Source: Planctomycetota bacterium (GTDB lineage: Bacteria; Planctomycetota; Phycisphaerae; Phycisphaerales; Phycisphaeraceae). Taken from it: a DNA stretch of 64,000 bases. The notes beneath the pieces are model-generated. The model made no database searches. It saw only the letters and a program-made list of their open reading frames with translations, and was not told the origin of the DNA. The DNA is taken from NCBI GenBank assembly GCA_016350165.1, contig CP066225.1, forward strand, positions 4,030,001 to 4,094,000, in the 5' to 3' direction. This document shows, piece after piece, positions 49,661 to 58,821 of the stretch (position 1 is the first letter of the stretch; every line of letters starts with the position of its first letter). The position numbers were made by a program, and so were the translations under genes.

Positions 49661-51164
49661 AGCGATTACCAAACTTCCAGTTAAATGTAGTGATCGTGAA
49701 TATCATTAAGAACAAGACCCAAGCGATCGCTGCTGAGTAACCTAAACGTCCCGTCTCAAAACCTTCGTTGTAAATGAAGAAACTAATCGGCGTCGTTGCA
49801 CCAGCTGGCCCACCATTCGTTAACGAACGTGCCATCTCAAAACCGCCTTGCAATCCGCCAATCGTTGACATCACCGCAATGAAGAATGTCGTTGGAGCAA
49901 GTTGTGGCCATGTCACATTCCAGAACCTTGCCCATCTCGATGCACCATCAATATCCGCAGCTTCATACAACTGTTTCGGCACATTCGTTAACGCCGCCAA
50001 GTACAGCAGCATATTGTTCGAACCTATCGCAGCCCAGAAACCAATGATCATCATTGATGGCTTCGCCCATTCATATGAACCCAACCAGTCTGGTGCCGAC
50101 AAACCCGGATCACTCGGATCACTCACCATCGCTGGCAAATTCGTTAGCACTGTTGATACACCAAGCACAATGAATTCAAGAACCATCAAGCCAAGTACCA
50201 ACAAAATACCACTGCCAAACCCATCAAAGCCTGCACATGTAAAATCACGCTTAGCCTTTACTGCTCGCACAACAAGTACCGTTAGTATGATCGCACAAGC
50301 AATCAACAACGCCCATGAAACACCAGCCGTATAGCTCCATTTCAATGCAAGCAAGATTGGCAGCCCTAACGCCAGCATCGTCGGCAACATTGCGACGCTT
50401 CCAATTTCACCATCACGCCACATCTTCAATAGCTTGGAAATTCCATAGCCGAACAACGCAGCAATCAAGCCGAAACCAATCCATCTGCATGAAGTGAATA
50501 GCCAGATCGGTAGTGCATCAACTACCGCACTTAATTTCTCCAGGGCAGGCGTTAAAGTTGTATTAATCGGCCCAGTTCGCGGGTTATACAGCTTCTTCCA
50601 AAGTACATACGTCGGTACACCAGCCGTAAAACTCGGCAGATAAAACAGCGTTCGATAAACAGTATTGCCACCAAGCACGCCAAACATCAGAATGCCACTG
50701 ATCAAACACATCAAAAGCACCATCATGCCCGCGCCGTTGTAGCCACTCACAAATAGCATTGCGATCGATACACCCAGCACCACAGACAGCAAACCAAACG
50801 TACACATCTTCAACCATTTGTGTGCTTTTGCACTATCTGATTTTGGATTCTGACTCAGCAAAATCGCAGCCACCAACGCAGCACCCATTCCAAACGGAAT
50901 ACCCATCATCAAAAACAAAGTATTCTGGAAGTACTGCGTAAACTCATGTTCCGTAAACAAACGGACAAAGTTTTCAAACCCAATGAAATTCAGATCAGGG
51001 TCAGCTTTATACCTGTTATTCTTCGTCAAGTCCCAGTCCGTAAACGCCATGCAAATCGACAGCACAACAGGGAACACAACAAACAACAGAACACCAATAA
51101 TATTTGGCGCTAAAAATAGCAGGCCTGTATACACATTCTTACGTGATTTCGGAATTGAACTCAT
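49647..51164 (-). CDS. Sugar ABC transporter permease, MalF type, enlarged
   Basis: 505 residues against about 300 for usual MalF/UgpA-like permeases. The ends are normal: LAPNIIGVLLFVVFPVVLSICMAF at the N-terminus, YRTLFYLPSFTAGVPTYVLWK, and the EAA loop EAADIDGASRWARFWNVTWPQLAPTTFF near 410. The extra roughly 200 residues form several additional hydrophobic segments, placed after the second and after the third canonical helices. The start ATG overlaps the stop of the binding-protein gene (TAATG), so translation is coupled. The enlarged form may be lineage-specific. Confidence 0.9.
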   Translation of the reverse strand: MSSIPKSRKNVYTGLLFLAPNIIGVLLFVVFPVVLSICMAFTDWDLTKNNRYKADPDLNFIGFENFVRLFTEHEFTQYFQNTLFLMMGIPFGMGAALVAAILLSQNPKSDSAKAHKWLKMCTFGLLSVVLGVSIAMLFVSGYNGAGMMVLLMCLISGILMFGVLGGNTVYRTLFYLPSFTAGVPTYVLWKKLYNPRTGPINTTLTPALEKLSAVVDALPIWLFTSCRWIGFGLIAALFGYGISKLLKMWRDGEIGSVAMLPTMLALGLPILLALKWSYTAGVSWALLIACAIILTVLVVRAVKAKRDFTCAGFDGFGSGILLVLGLMVLEFIVLGVSTVLTNLPAMVSDPSDPGLSAPDWLGSYEWAKPSMMIIGFWAAIGSNNMLLYLAALTNVPKQLYEAADIDGASRWARFWNVTWPQLAPTTFFIAVMSTIGGLQGGFEMARSLTNGGPAGATTPISFFIYNEGFETGRLGYSAAIAWVLFLMIFTITTFNWKFGNRYVND

Positions 51165-52645
51165 TACTCAGCCATCCCCATTTCTTTGTAGTAACGCTTG
51201 TAAAAACTATTACGCACTAGCGAAAGCGGGATCTTCTTGCCTTCCGCTTTAAGTCGATCAATCTTCTTCTGATCCGCGACCGACTTCTCATAATCTTCAT
51301 TTAACCAAGGCTTCTCATGAAGCGTCCGTTGAATTTCTCTATCAATCAATTTCTTCGTCATCGTCGCAGCTTCTTCTGGCGATGACATTTTATTTATCAC
51401 CTTCTCATACCAACGCTTCGAAATACGATCCACCGTAATATCCATCACAAACGGACTGTAAACACTACCGATCGCAATCGTATTCGCTTGCTCATAAAAA
51501 CGTTCATGTGTCCCCCATTCATTTTCATGCCCCTTAGGCCGCCTGAACTCTTCAGTCTCTGCATACTTCGGATTTGGCGGCAATGCATCCGCATCCTTAA
51601 CTAAGTGCATGTTGTAATCTTCGCTCGCAAGGAACGCTAAGAATAACTTCGTTAATTCCTTGTTTTTACCACCCACGTAAACCGATGCCGCTCGCGTTGC
51701 AATCGTTGCGTTTCTAAACTCACCATAAGGCAATTCCGCAACATCCAAATCCATTGGCTTCTCAAACTTCCTGAACTGAATCAGCATGAACCGACCACTG
51801 CGAATCATCGCAAAGTTACCGCGATACAAAAGCTGTGGCGTCGAACCCGCATAACCTGACTCCGTATTAAAAGCCAAGATCGCAGCTTCCGTCGGGATGA
51901 TCTGATCTTCAAACATCCACTGATAAATCTTCGCCAACGTCTTCACATAACGTTCATCATCTAACGTGCATTCAGTCATCGTCTCGTTGAAGATCGACAA
52001 TCCCAAACTTCGATGCATCTGTGTACGATCAACTGTGTCTGCATAGAAATACAACCTCGTTTCACCCGGCTTATTCGCTGCACCCACAAACGCCTTACCC
52101 ATCCGCTCAAACTCTTCCCAAGTCCACGACTTCGGCGGCAACGGCTGACCCTGCGCTTTAAACGCATCCTTGTTCACCCAATACATGAACGAAGTTAGGT
52201 TGCATGGAAACGCATACTGTTTCCCATCAACAAAAAGCTCCGACTCCAATGCAGCATAAGTTTGACTCAAATCAAACTTCATCTTCTTTGCATCTTCAGT
52301 CAGATCTTCAAGAATACCAATGTCATTGAAGTAACGGATATGACGACCATTGAACAGGTCCATCGTGTCACCACCAACCCCCGACACACTCTGGATGATC
52401 TTCTTGCCCGTCGAACTGTTAGCCGCATCAACCTTGATCTGTACCACCGGCTTACCATCCGCCGTCACATGACCATGTTTGAGTTGCCACTTCGTAAACG
52501 CAGCAATCTGCTCCTTGCGGGCAGGGTTCGGGTCTGTCACCCAATAAATCACCGGAACATCTGTGTTCTGGTCAGGGAATCGCATATACGTGATGCCACT
52601 CAAAATGCCCAGAACCACAGCAACGATAAGAAAGATATATTTCAT
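51164..52645 (-). CDS. Sugar ABC transporter substrate-binding protein
   Basis: 493 residues from the ATG at 52645 (GAGG just upstream); the frame continues to 52729 but adds an implausible Cys-rich stretch. An N-terminal hydrophobic segment without a clear cleavage site or lipobox suggests a membrane-tethered periplasmic protein. The family pattern is seen in YWVTDPNPARKEQIAAFTKWQ, DTMDLFNGRHIRYFNDIGILEDLTEDAKK, YAFPCNLTSFMYWVNKDAFKAQG and WTWEEFERMGKAF. First gene of the operon; the ATPase is missing and is probably a shared one elsewhere. The ligand is unknown. Confidence 0.88.
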   Translation of the reverse strand: MKYIFLIVAVVLGILSGITYMRFPDQNTDVPVIYWVTDPNPARKEQIAAFTKWQLKHGHVTADGKPVVQIKVDAANSSTGKKIIQSVSGVGGDTMDLFNGRHIRYFNDIGILEDLTEDAKKMKFDLSQTYAALESELFVDGKQYAFPCNLTSFMYWVNKDAFKAQGQPLPPKSWTWEEFERMGKAFVGAANKPGETRLYFYADTVDRTQMHRSLGLSIFNETMTECTLDDERYVKTLAKIYQWMFEDQIIPTEAAILAFNTESGYAGSTPQLLYRGNFAMIRSGRFMLIQFRKFEKPMDLDVAELPYGEFRNATIATRAASVYVGGKNKELTKLFLAFLASEDYNMHLVKDADALPPNPKYAETEEFRRPKGHENEWGTHERFYEQANTIAIGSVYSPFVMDITVDRISKRWYEKVINKMSSPEEAATMTKKLIDREIQRTLHEKPWLNEDYEKSVADQKKIDRLKAEGKKIPLSLVRNSFYKRYYKEMGMAE

Positions 52646-52999
52646 AGCCTCTATCACGCGCAGCAAAGTGTTAACGATCTGGCATGCAAAACAATGCATG
52701 CACCCACTTCCTATCCACTCAAACTTCAAGCACTAATAATGCTTCAAATGAATAGAACGTGACCGATACTGATTAACTTTGAACATACAAACAATACAAG
52801 CGAAAAACGGTTACGCTTCGCGCTCAACAACAAACATTGCTTGATAGGGCACACCACCCACCACCACAGAGAGGGTATGCCATACATATTCATCTAACGC
52901 GATCAACCCACGCTAAATGATGTATTAAGTATAACAAATTCATTCATCTACAACAGGGAATTCTGCAAAATTGTGGATCACCAAAATCCATACTTCTGC
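52646..52999. other. Region upstream of the sugar transporter operon
   Basis: 354 bases, no gene. The segment nearest the operon has two TGCATGC-like palindromes (about 52681-52702). No confident promoter was placed. Confidence 0.4.
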
Positions 53000-53653
53000 T
53001 TACATGCCTAATATTTCCATCTTTAATTGCTCTGCATCATGCACCAAAACATCAGCACCATTCTGCTGCAATTCCGCTTCATCTCTAAACCCCCACGTCA
53101 CGCCAACCGTAAACAGTCCAGCAGACTTACCTGTTAACATATCTACTTTACTGTCACCGACATACATGCAGCCCTTTCCTTCGACACCAAGGTACGCAAG
53201 CGTATCATGCAACCCCTTCGGATTCGGCTTTATCGGCACGCCTTCCCTCGCCCCGAATACCGCATCAAATTCAATCTCTTTCAGCAACTTCTCCACCACT
53301 TCCTTCGTCGCTGAATTTGGCTTGTTGCTCAGTACACCAATCTTCACACCAGCTGCTTGCACATCTTTCAACATCCCCACAACCCCCTCATAAGGCCCCG
53401 TGTGATCATACATGTGCACATCGTAATACTCATGAAACAGCCGCATCCCCTCATCAATCAGCCCCTCATTTCCAACCCCTAACGCATCCTTGATCAAATT
53501 ACGCAATCCCTGTCCCACTAGATAGCGATACTGCCTCACCTCATGCACCGGCTTCCCCAGCTTCGTCAGCGCATAATTCGTCGCATCAGCCAAATCTTGC
53601 AGGCTATTGACCAGCGTTCCATCCAAATCAAATACAACTGCGGAATATTTCAT
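53000..53653 (-). CDS. gph: HAD hydrolase, phosphoglycolate-phosphatase-like
   Basis: 217 residues from the ATG at 53653 (AGG 8 bases upstream); a GTG two codons earlier is possible. HAD motifs: VVFDLDGTLVNSLQDL with the nucleophile Asp near residue 8, VLSNKPN near 110, KPNPKGL with the conserved Lys near 144, and YVGDSKVDMLTGKSAG near 166. The helical cap sits between motifs one and two. This is the class that removes the phosphate of 2-phosphoglycolate formed in DNA-end repair; sugar phosphates are possible alternatives. Confidence 0.88.
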   Translation of the reverse strand: MKYSAVVFDLDGTLVNSLQDLADATNYALTKLGKPVHEVRQYRYLVGQGLRNLIKDALGVGNEGLIDEGMRLFHEYYDVHMYDHTGPYEGVVGMLKDVQAAGVKIGVLSNKPNSATKEVVEKLLKEIEFDAVFGAREGVPIKPNPKGLHDTLAYLGVEGKGCMYVGDSKVDMLTGKSAGLFTVGVTWGFRDEAELQQNGADVLVHDAEQLKMEILGM

Positions 53654-53853
53654 GCACACAACCTAATTCCCCCTACAATCACCGTCAATTTACCCGTCAT
53701 CTTCTCAGGCAAATCCTGTGCAAAATATCTATTGCCACATCATCACAATATTCATATCTTGCATACAACAATCAGCTTACGTATTGATGTACCCACTCTC
53801 ACCCCTCATCATCGCAACCGACCACATTGCCAAGAAAATCATACGGAGGTTTT

Positions 53854-54378
53854 ATGCCATCAAACATCTCGGATCAATCCACTTCGACACCCACTGATTC
53901 GCCCATTTCTGACATCGCTTCCATTCTTGGCAAAATACCTGCTGGTGTTTACGTCCTCACCGCATATCACGAAACCCGACGTCTCGGCATGCTCACTTCA
54001 TGGGTTCAGCAAGTCTGTTTCCAACCACCCATGATCTCCGTCGCCATCGCCAAAGGCCGACCCATCATGCCACTTATCTCAGAATCTCGTCGATTCGCTC
54101 TCTGTCAGCTCTCACCTGATGACAAGCTCATCCGGCGCAAATTCTCCGCCCCAGGCGATCTCTCCGACGACCCATTCCTCGGCTACGACGTCATTCACGG
54201 CAACTCACCCTCCATCCCCATCCTCGCAGCAGCGCTCAACTTCATGGAATGTGAAGTCGCATGTCACATGGATGTAGACGGCGACCATGACATCTTCATC
54301 GCTAAAGTCACGAACGCCAAAATCCTCAACACCGGCTCCCCCGAAATACACCTCCGTGATGACGGCTTCAAATACTGA
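53854..54378 (+). CDS. Flavin reductase-like FMN-binding protein
   Basis: 174 residues from the ATG with CGGAGG 4-5 bases upstream; the frame opens earlier at 53827, inside which this ribosome site lies. The split-barrel flavin reductase pattern is clear: LGKIPAGVYVLTAYHETRRLGMLTSWVQQVCFQPPMISVAIAKG (near residues 27-70) and later HDIFIAKVTNAKIL. Such proteins bind FMN and either supply reduced flavin or act as flavoprotein oxidoreductases. The electron partner is unknown. Confidence 0.85.
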   Translation: MPSNISDQSTSTPTDSPISDIASILGKIPAGVYVLTAYHETRRLGMLTSWVQQVCFQPPMISVAIAKGRPIMPLISESRRFALCQLSPDDKLIRRKFSAPGDLSDDPFLGYDVIHGNSPSIPILAAALNFMECEVACHMDVDGDHDIFIAKVTNAKILNTGSPEIHLRDDGFKY

Positions 54379-54482
54379 CACACCCCTTAAACGTCAAAAA
54401 ACGCACTAAAAACAGTTGTTTATCTTTTTGTAGACAACTGACTTATCGCACTTTTAAATTCGTTCCAAACTCGCCTTCCTGT

Positions 54483-54488
54483 TACAAT
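54483..54488 (+). promoter_or_regulatory. Candidate extended -10 box for a leaderless transcript
   Basis: TGT-TACAAT ends 7 bases before the ATG of the next gene, which has no ribosome site. Confidence 0.45.
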
Positions 54489-54495
54489 TCCACAC

Positions 54496-55656
54496 ATGAA
54501 CCGCGAGAATCCTACACACGAATCAGGCCAAACCGACATCATCCCCATCGAGGTCGAGGACCCCATCAACACTCAAATCCTCACCATCTCCGAGGATAAA
54601 GTGCAAGGTTTCGAACGATGTCCACTCACTAAAATCTCTGAACTCTCAGACGTCCCGCTCGACACCGTCACCACACGTATCAAAGCCATGCTCGATGCAG
54701 GCATCATCCGTCGTGTCCGTCAAACACTCATGGCCACAAACCTCGCGCCCGGCGCACTCATCGCTTGGAAAGTCCCACAAGACAAACTCAACGACGCCTT
54801 CGAATACATGTTCAAAAACGACAACTTCACAGGCCACGTCGTTCTCCGATCCACAGACCCCGGCACCGCAGGCTCAGAATACAAACTCTGGACCACCCTC
54901 AAAGTCCCCAAGCCTTACTCAATGACCAAGCACTGTGATTATCTCGCATCAAAAACCGGCGCAGAAGATTATATCCTTCTCCCCGCTAAAAAAGTATTCT
55001 CACTCGGCGTAGGTCACATGCGTCGACGCAAACTCAAGCCCGGCGACCGTTCCGACACGCCCGGCCGCGTACATAACGTCACCGTCACTGATCTCACCGA
55101 TCAAGAGTGGCAAGTTCTCATGGCCTTAAAACGTGAATTCAAATCTTCAGAACTCACAACTAATCTTTGGGAATCACGCGCCAAAGAAATTGGTCTTTCC
55201 ATCGACGAATTCAGTGCCATCGCAGACGAACTCAACAACCGCCGTGTCATCGGCCGCTTCTCAACCTTCCTCGAACATCACAAGAAAAACGCCTCCGGCA
55301 AAACCGTCTCGCGTTACAACGCCCTTTATCATTGGGCCGTCCCTCCCGGTCAGGAACTCGAAGCCGGCATCGAAGTCGGCCGTCACACATGCATGACCCA
55401 TGCCTACTGGCGTGACGGCGGCGCAACCTTCGGCAACGTCAACATCATGGGTGTCTCTCATGGCAACGACAAAGAAAACGTCCTCGAACACAAAGCCGCC
55501 ATCGACGCGCATCTCAAAGAAGCCGGCATCCCCGTCCTCTACACAAACATCTTCTGGGGTGGTCGCTCCGAGATTAAACCCTCTGAAATCTCACCCCTCG
55601 TCTACCTCGACTGGTGCAAGCAGCACAACCTAAACCCCGAAGACATGAAAGCCTGA
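54496..55656 (+). CDS. Two-domain AsnC/Lrp-like protein, siroheme-decarboxylase-like
   Basis: 386 residues in two similar halves. Each has a winged helix followed by an AsnC-type alpha/beta domain: first half ISELSDVPLDTVTTRIKAMLDAGIIRRVRQTLMATN...YKLWTTLKV, second half LTDQEWQVLMALKREF...NNRRVIGRFSTF...THAYWRDGGATFGNVNIMGVSHG. The combination of IIRRV, LWTTL and NVxIMGVSHG resembles AhbA/AhbB and the NirD/L/G/H proteins, which decarboxylate siroheme in the alternative haem and haem d1 pathways; those are normally two chains. A plain Lrp-like regulator is the alternative. No other haem gene is nearby. Confidence 0.6.
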   Translation: MNRENPTHESGQTDIIPIEVEDPINTQILTISEDKVQGFERCPLTKISELSDVPLDTVTTRIKAMLDAGIIRRVRQTLMATNLAPGALIAWKVPQDKLNDAFEYMFKNDNFTGHVVLRSTDPGTAGSEYKLWTTLKVPKPYSMTKHCDYLASKTGAEDYILLPAKKVFSLGVGHMRRRKLKPGDRSDTPGRVHNVTVTDLTDQEWQVLMALKREFKSSELTTNLWESRAKEIGLSIDEFSAIADELNNRRVIGRFSTFLEHHKKNASGKTVSRYNALYHWAVPPGQELEAGIEVGRHTCMTHAYWRDGGATFGNVNIMGVSHGNDKENVLEHKAAIDAHLKEAGIPVLYTNIFWGGRSEIKPSEISPLVYLDWCKQHNLNPEDMKA

Positions 55657-55681
55657 TACGCATCCAAAATAAAACATCACC

Positions 55682-55712
55682 AAAACTGCGATTATCCTCG
55701 TCGCAGTTTTTT
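55682..55712 (+). terminator. Intrinsic terminator
   Basis: Perfect 10-bp stem AAAACTGCGA (55682-55691) with TCGCAGTTTT (55701-55710). It ends one base before the stop codon of the converging esterase gene. Confidence 0.88.
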
Positions 55713-56730
55713 ATTGCGCATCTTTCTTCTTTCGCCAATCCATCGCTTTTAACAACGCTTCATCCGCTTCACCCTTCAAATACCCATGCTTCACAAGAAA
55801 CGCATCCACCGCCAGTGTCGTTTCATAAAACATCTTGTACGCACTACGCTGATAATTGAAGAAACCGTGTCCGCGTCCTTCCCACGTTAATAACGTCACA
55901 TCATTCCCCATACCCTTTGCCTTCTCCGTATAAGCCTCTGCCCACTCCAACAACATCACATCTTTCTTCCCAAACATCATCAGCGTCGCAGGCAGACCCG
56001 ATCGAACATGATCAAACGGCGACAAATCCTCCAATCGCTCTGTCCCCATGCGTTCAAGCAGCATATCCCTGTCAAACTCATACGCTGTCTCGCCCACCGG
56101 ATACGTCGCCATCACCGGATTATAAAGCACCAACAGGTCAGCTAAACTCGCAGCCTCAACCTCGTCTATCTTTTGATTAGGCACCCAGTGCCCAAAGATC
56201 GCAGTTGCCGCACCAAGATGACCACCCGACGAACCGCCTCCAGCCGCAATCCGTGTTTCATCAATCCCCAACATCTTCGCATGCTCACGTACCCACCGCA
56301 TCGCATCATTCGCATCGTAAACACATTCAACCGCTGCGACTCCGTGACGTTTCTTCACCCGGTAATCCACCGTGATCGCAACCATCCCGCGCGCCGCCAG
56401 ATACTCACACTGCTTCCAAAACTGACCAGGCGAACCACTCTTCCAGCCCCCACCAAAAAAGAAAATAATCGCAGGTCTCTTCTCGCCTTCAACCTTACGA
56501 TCAGGCTGAAAAACATATAGATTCAAAGCCTCGTCACCCACCTGCTTGTACGCATAATCATCACTCACCTTCGCCATCCGCACAACTGGATACTCAAACA
56601 CCGTCACTCTCTTCGCCCGTTTTTCTTGTCGCTCCACCGCACCCTCATCCTTTGCATGCACCACACACGTGCAGCAGCCTATGACCAACAAACAACCCAA
56701 TGAAGCAAGCAGCCAGCGTCCCTTAAACAT
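55711..56730 (-). CDS. Secreted alpha/beta hydrolase (esterase/lipase)
   Basis: 340 residues; ATG 56730 has AAGGA 8 bases upstream and an in-frame ATG two codons before it is too close to the site. A signal peptide is visible at residues 1-28, with Cys residues near its end. Serine-hydrolase features: oxyanion loop FFFGGGWKSG (near 94, with Phe where HGGG enzymes have His), nucleophile loop GGGSSGGHLG near 168, acid in FGKKDVM near 270 and His in GRGHGFF near 303. The build matches BD-FAE-like carbohydrate esterases, which remove acyl groups from polysaccharides. Mature substrate unknown. Confidence 0.82.
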   Translation of the reverse strand: MFKGRWLLASLGCLLVIGCCTCVVHAKDEGAVERQEKRAKRVTVFEYPVVRMAKVSDDYAYKQVGDEALNLYVFQPDRKVEGEKRPAIIFFFGGGWKSGSPGQFWKQCEYLAARGMVAITVDYRVKKRHGVAAVECVYDANDAMRWVREHAKMLGIDETRIAAGGGSSGGHLGAATAIFGHWVPNQKIDEVEAASLADLLVLYNPVMATYPVGETAYEFDRDMLLERMGTERLEDLSPFDHVRSGLPATLMMFGKKDVMLLEWAEAYTEKAKGMGNDVTLLTWEGRGHGFFNYQRSAYKMFYETTLAVDAFLVKHGYLKGEADEALLKAMDWRKKKDAQ

Positions 56731-56822
56731 CACCATTATCCTTTCAGAATATCAATCACCACGAATGTACACCCCGCCTCACAACCTGTAAATCAAAACG
56801 TACGTCGAATCATGCACCCAAT

Positions 56823-56852
56823 AAAAAAGACCTGAAATTGCAGGCCTTTTTA
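56823..56852 (-). terminator. Intrinsic terminator after the PEP-CTERM gene
   Basis: AGACCTG (56828-56834) with CAGGCCT (56841-56847), one wobble; six T on the minus strand. Confidence 0.85.
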
Positions 56853-56874
56853 TCATTCATTTGTTTTCACATTC

Positions 56875-57564
56875 TCATCCTCGGCGACGCAGCATCAGCA
56901 ATCCGCTGAGCCCAATCAATGATAACGAACTCGGCTCAGGAACAATCTGCAAACTCTTTAAATACATTTCAATATAACCATTAGGCAGTGACGCTCCGGT
57001 ACCATAAAAATAGATATAAGGTGTGTAATAAATACTGTCACGTTCAACTTCATCCGCAAACGTGATCAACTTCCCATCTATCAGTGTGTTAGGATTCGGC
57101 GTACCAAGATTAAAAATGTTCCCATGATTTGCATGAATCGTGTTTGTCCGAAGCTCAAATTCTATGCCATCATCGATATCACCAGCTCCAAAAGTCATGT
57201 AGTTCCATCCACCTGGTGCGCCCGGCAACCGATCCCACAACTCCAACTCAACATCACTGTTTAATGCAAACACTTCATCACCGCCCGTCGTGTTGAAAGT
57301 TAGTTCATCAAAAGTGATGCCGGAATAATACGTGGATGAACCATCTTGTTTGATCTCATTCAAATCCATCTGAAGGTTATCTGAGATCGTGAAAATCATC
57401 TCTCCGCCAGTGATCGACAAATAATCAAATCCGTCGTTTGCATCCTCATCTCCAACATCTTCAATGACCCCAAATTCAACACGATAAATCGTTGCATCCG
57501 CCGCTGTACCGATACCAAAACCACATAACAACAGCGCACATAAAGCCAACTCTTTGCGAACCAT
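56875..57564 (-). CDS. PEP-CTERM secreted protein of unknown function
   Basis: 229 residues from the ATG with GGAGGA 7 bases upstream; the frame continues to 57579 but without need. The signal peptide ends near GTAADA. The middle is acidic and strand-rich (FDYLSITGGEMIFTISDNLQMDL, ITFDELTFNTTGG, NYMTFGAGDIDDGIEFELRT), like the beta-sandwich domains of many PEP-CTERM proteins. The C-terminal sorting tail is VPEPSSLSLIGLSGLLMLRRRG. Exported and processed by an exosortase that is not in this window. Confidence 0.82.
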   Translation of the reverse strand: MVRKELALCALLLCGFGIGTAADATIYRVEFGVIEDVGDEDANDGFDYLSITGGEMIFTISDNLQMDLNEIKQDGSSTYYSGITFDELTFNTTGGDEVFALNSDVELELWDRLPGAPGGWNYMTFGAGDIDDGIEFELRTNTIHANHGNIFNLGTPNPNTLIDGKLITFADEVERDSIYYTPYIYFYGTGASLPNGYIEMYLKSLQIVPEPSSLSLIGLSGLLMLRRRG

Positions 57565-57804
57565 CTTGGCTCCTCCCAAAGTAACATAAAATTGATATGA
57601 TCCTCTCCTCTACATCTCCTACGTGCAGAGTCAATCACTCCCGAGCAACATACTCATTCAATAGCTTGGAATGATCACAGATCCTGCTAAGTATGGCATA
57701 AACTAGAACTAAATCAATACCTATTTGCCGCGGCATTCACCGCAAACCATCACATCACTTTGATTGTTAGCAAAACCCATACCAAACCACACGACTTCTA
57801 ACTT

Positions 57805-57821
57805 GTGCGCACATTCACGCA
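57805..57821 (+). repeat. Partial copy of the GTGCGCAC repeat start
   Basis: GTGCGCAC, four bases, ACGCA: the same 17-base head as the repeats at 57954 and 61927. What follows resembles them only weakly. Confidence 0.5.
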
Positions 57822-57953
57822 TGACCCCTTCAAAAACAGATGATTTCTATATGGTTTTGTGTCATTTTCAGCCTATTCCACGCCATTCTTAGCTCATTTC
57901 TCATCATTTCTGACCATTTCTAACTACGGGGAAATCATCGAAAACCAATAAAC

Positions 57954-58123
57954 GTGCGCACAAACACGCAATACAGGATCGCTTTTACAATCATTTTCGA
58001 CGCAATTCGTACTCCAACCACCAACCCCGCACGTATTTCGTCCAAAACAAAACAGCGTGTTAAAAAATAACACGCTGTTTATAACCATCTCAAAAACCAA
58101 CTTCCGCACAAAACGTGCGCACA
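57954..58123 (+). repeat. 170-bp dispersed repeat, copy at the 3' side of the ars operon
   Basis: Aligns without gaps to 61927-62096. By hand I count 60 of the first 92 positions and 41 of the last 48 identical; the 30 bases between differ and here hold the operon's terminator. Both copies begin with GTGCGCAC, share the 19 bases TCTCAAAAACCAACTTCCG, and end in a GC-rich GTGCGCACA-like block. Confidence 0.75.
58042..58079 (-). terminator. Intrinsic terminator of the ars operon
   Basis: Perfect 12-bp stem AACAGCGTGTTA (58051-58062) with TAACACGCTGTT (58068-58079); TTTTGTTTT follows on the minus strand. Confidence 0.9.
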
Positions 58124-58134
58124 AAACCGAAAAC

Positions 58135-58821
58135 CTAAAACGTCAATCCATAAATATGCGTTAAACAGTAGTAAACACCCGCCAAAATAAACGCAGTGCC
58201 CGCAAAGTATCGCATCCATATCTCGATTTTCGTTAGCTTGTTAAATACCTTGCCAACAAACGCTGATGAAAACGCAATAATAAACGCAAACACAACGACA
58301 GGAAAAGCTGTTCCAATCCCATATACAATCGGCAACGTAAATGTCGATTGCTCTTTCAAAGCCAAAGGAAGTAACCCGCCAAAAAATAATCCAGCCGATA
58401 CAGGACAAAACGATATAGCAAACAGCGCGCCCATCGGCAATGCCCATATCATCCCGCCTTCATTCGCTTTCTTCTGCATCATGGATGTGCCAAGCCTTAA
58501 TGAAAAACTTGTACCCAACCACCCAAGCAAAACCAAACCCAACAAAATTAAGATCGGGCCAAGCGCCTCATTCATATATTTTTGCAAGAAAAGCGACACG
58601 TCTGTACTGCTTAGTAATCCACCAGTGATTATGCTACCAATCCCCACATACGCCAATGTTCTTCCCATTGAATACAAAAGGCCTGAACCTAAAACATGTC
58701 TTTTGTCCCCAGTTTTTCGACCAAGAAATGAAATCGCCGCAATGTTAGTCGCCAGAGGGCAGGGGCTTATCGCTGTGATCAACCCAAGCCACAATGCTGT
58801 AATAATTGATGCAAAAATCAC
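58135..58821 (-). CDS. arsG: ArsG-like permease (CcdA-related, aromatic arsenical efflux)
   Basis: 228 residues with six membrane segments of the CcdA/DsbD type: GLITAISPCPLATNIAAISFLGR near residue 13 with its Pro-Cys-Pro, ALGPILILLGLVLLGWL, then LFAISFCPVSAGLFFGGLLPLAL with a second Cys-Pro near 141. In the arsEFG operons described for nitroaromatic arsenicals, ArsG is the efflux permease for the reduced aminoaromatic product. Start is GTG with GGAGG 7 bases upstream; it overlaps the stop of arsF (GTGA). Last gene of the operon. Confidence 0.8.
   Translation of the reverse strand: MIFASIITALWLGLITAISPCPLATNIAAISFLGRKTGDKRHVLGSGLLYSMGRTLAYVGIGSIITGGLLSSTDVSLFLQKYMNEALGPILILLGLVLLGWLGTSFSLRLGTSMMQKKANEGGMIWALPMGALFAISFCPVSAGLFFGGLLPLALKEQSTFTLPIVYGIGTAFPVVVFAFIIAFSSAFVGKVFNKLTKIEIWMRYFAGTAFILAGVYYCLTHIYGLTF

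Larger units (their letters stand above)
57565..58134. other. Repeat-bearing region downstream of the ars operon
   Basis: 570 bases with no gene. It holds a short GTGCGCAC motif at 57805, the 170-bp repeat at 57954-58123 and, inside that repeat, the terminator of the ars operon. A minus-strand open frame through the repeat has no support as a gene. Confidence 0.6.
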
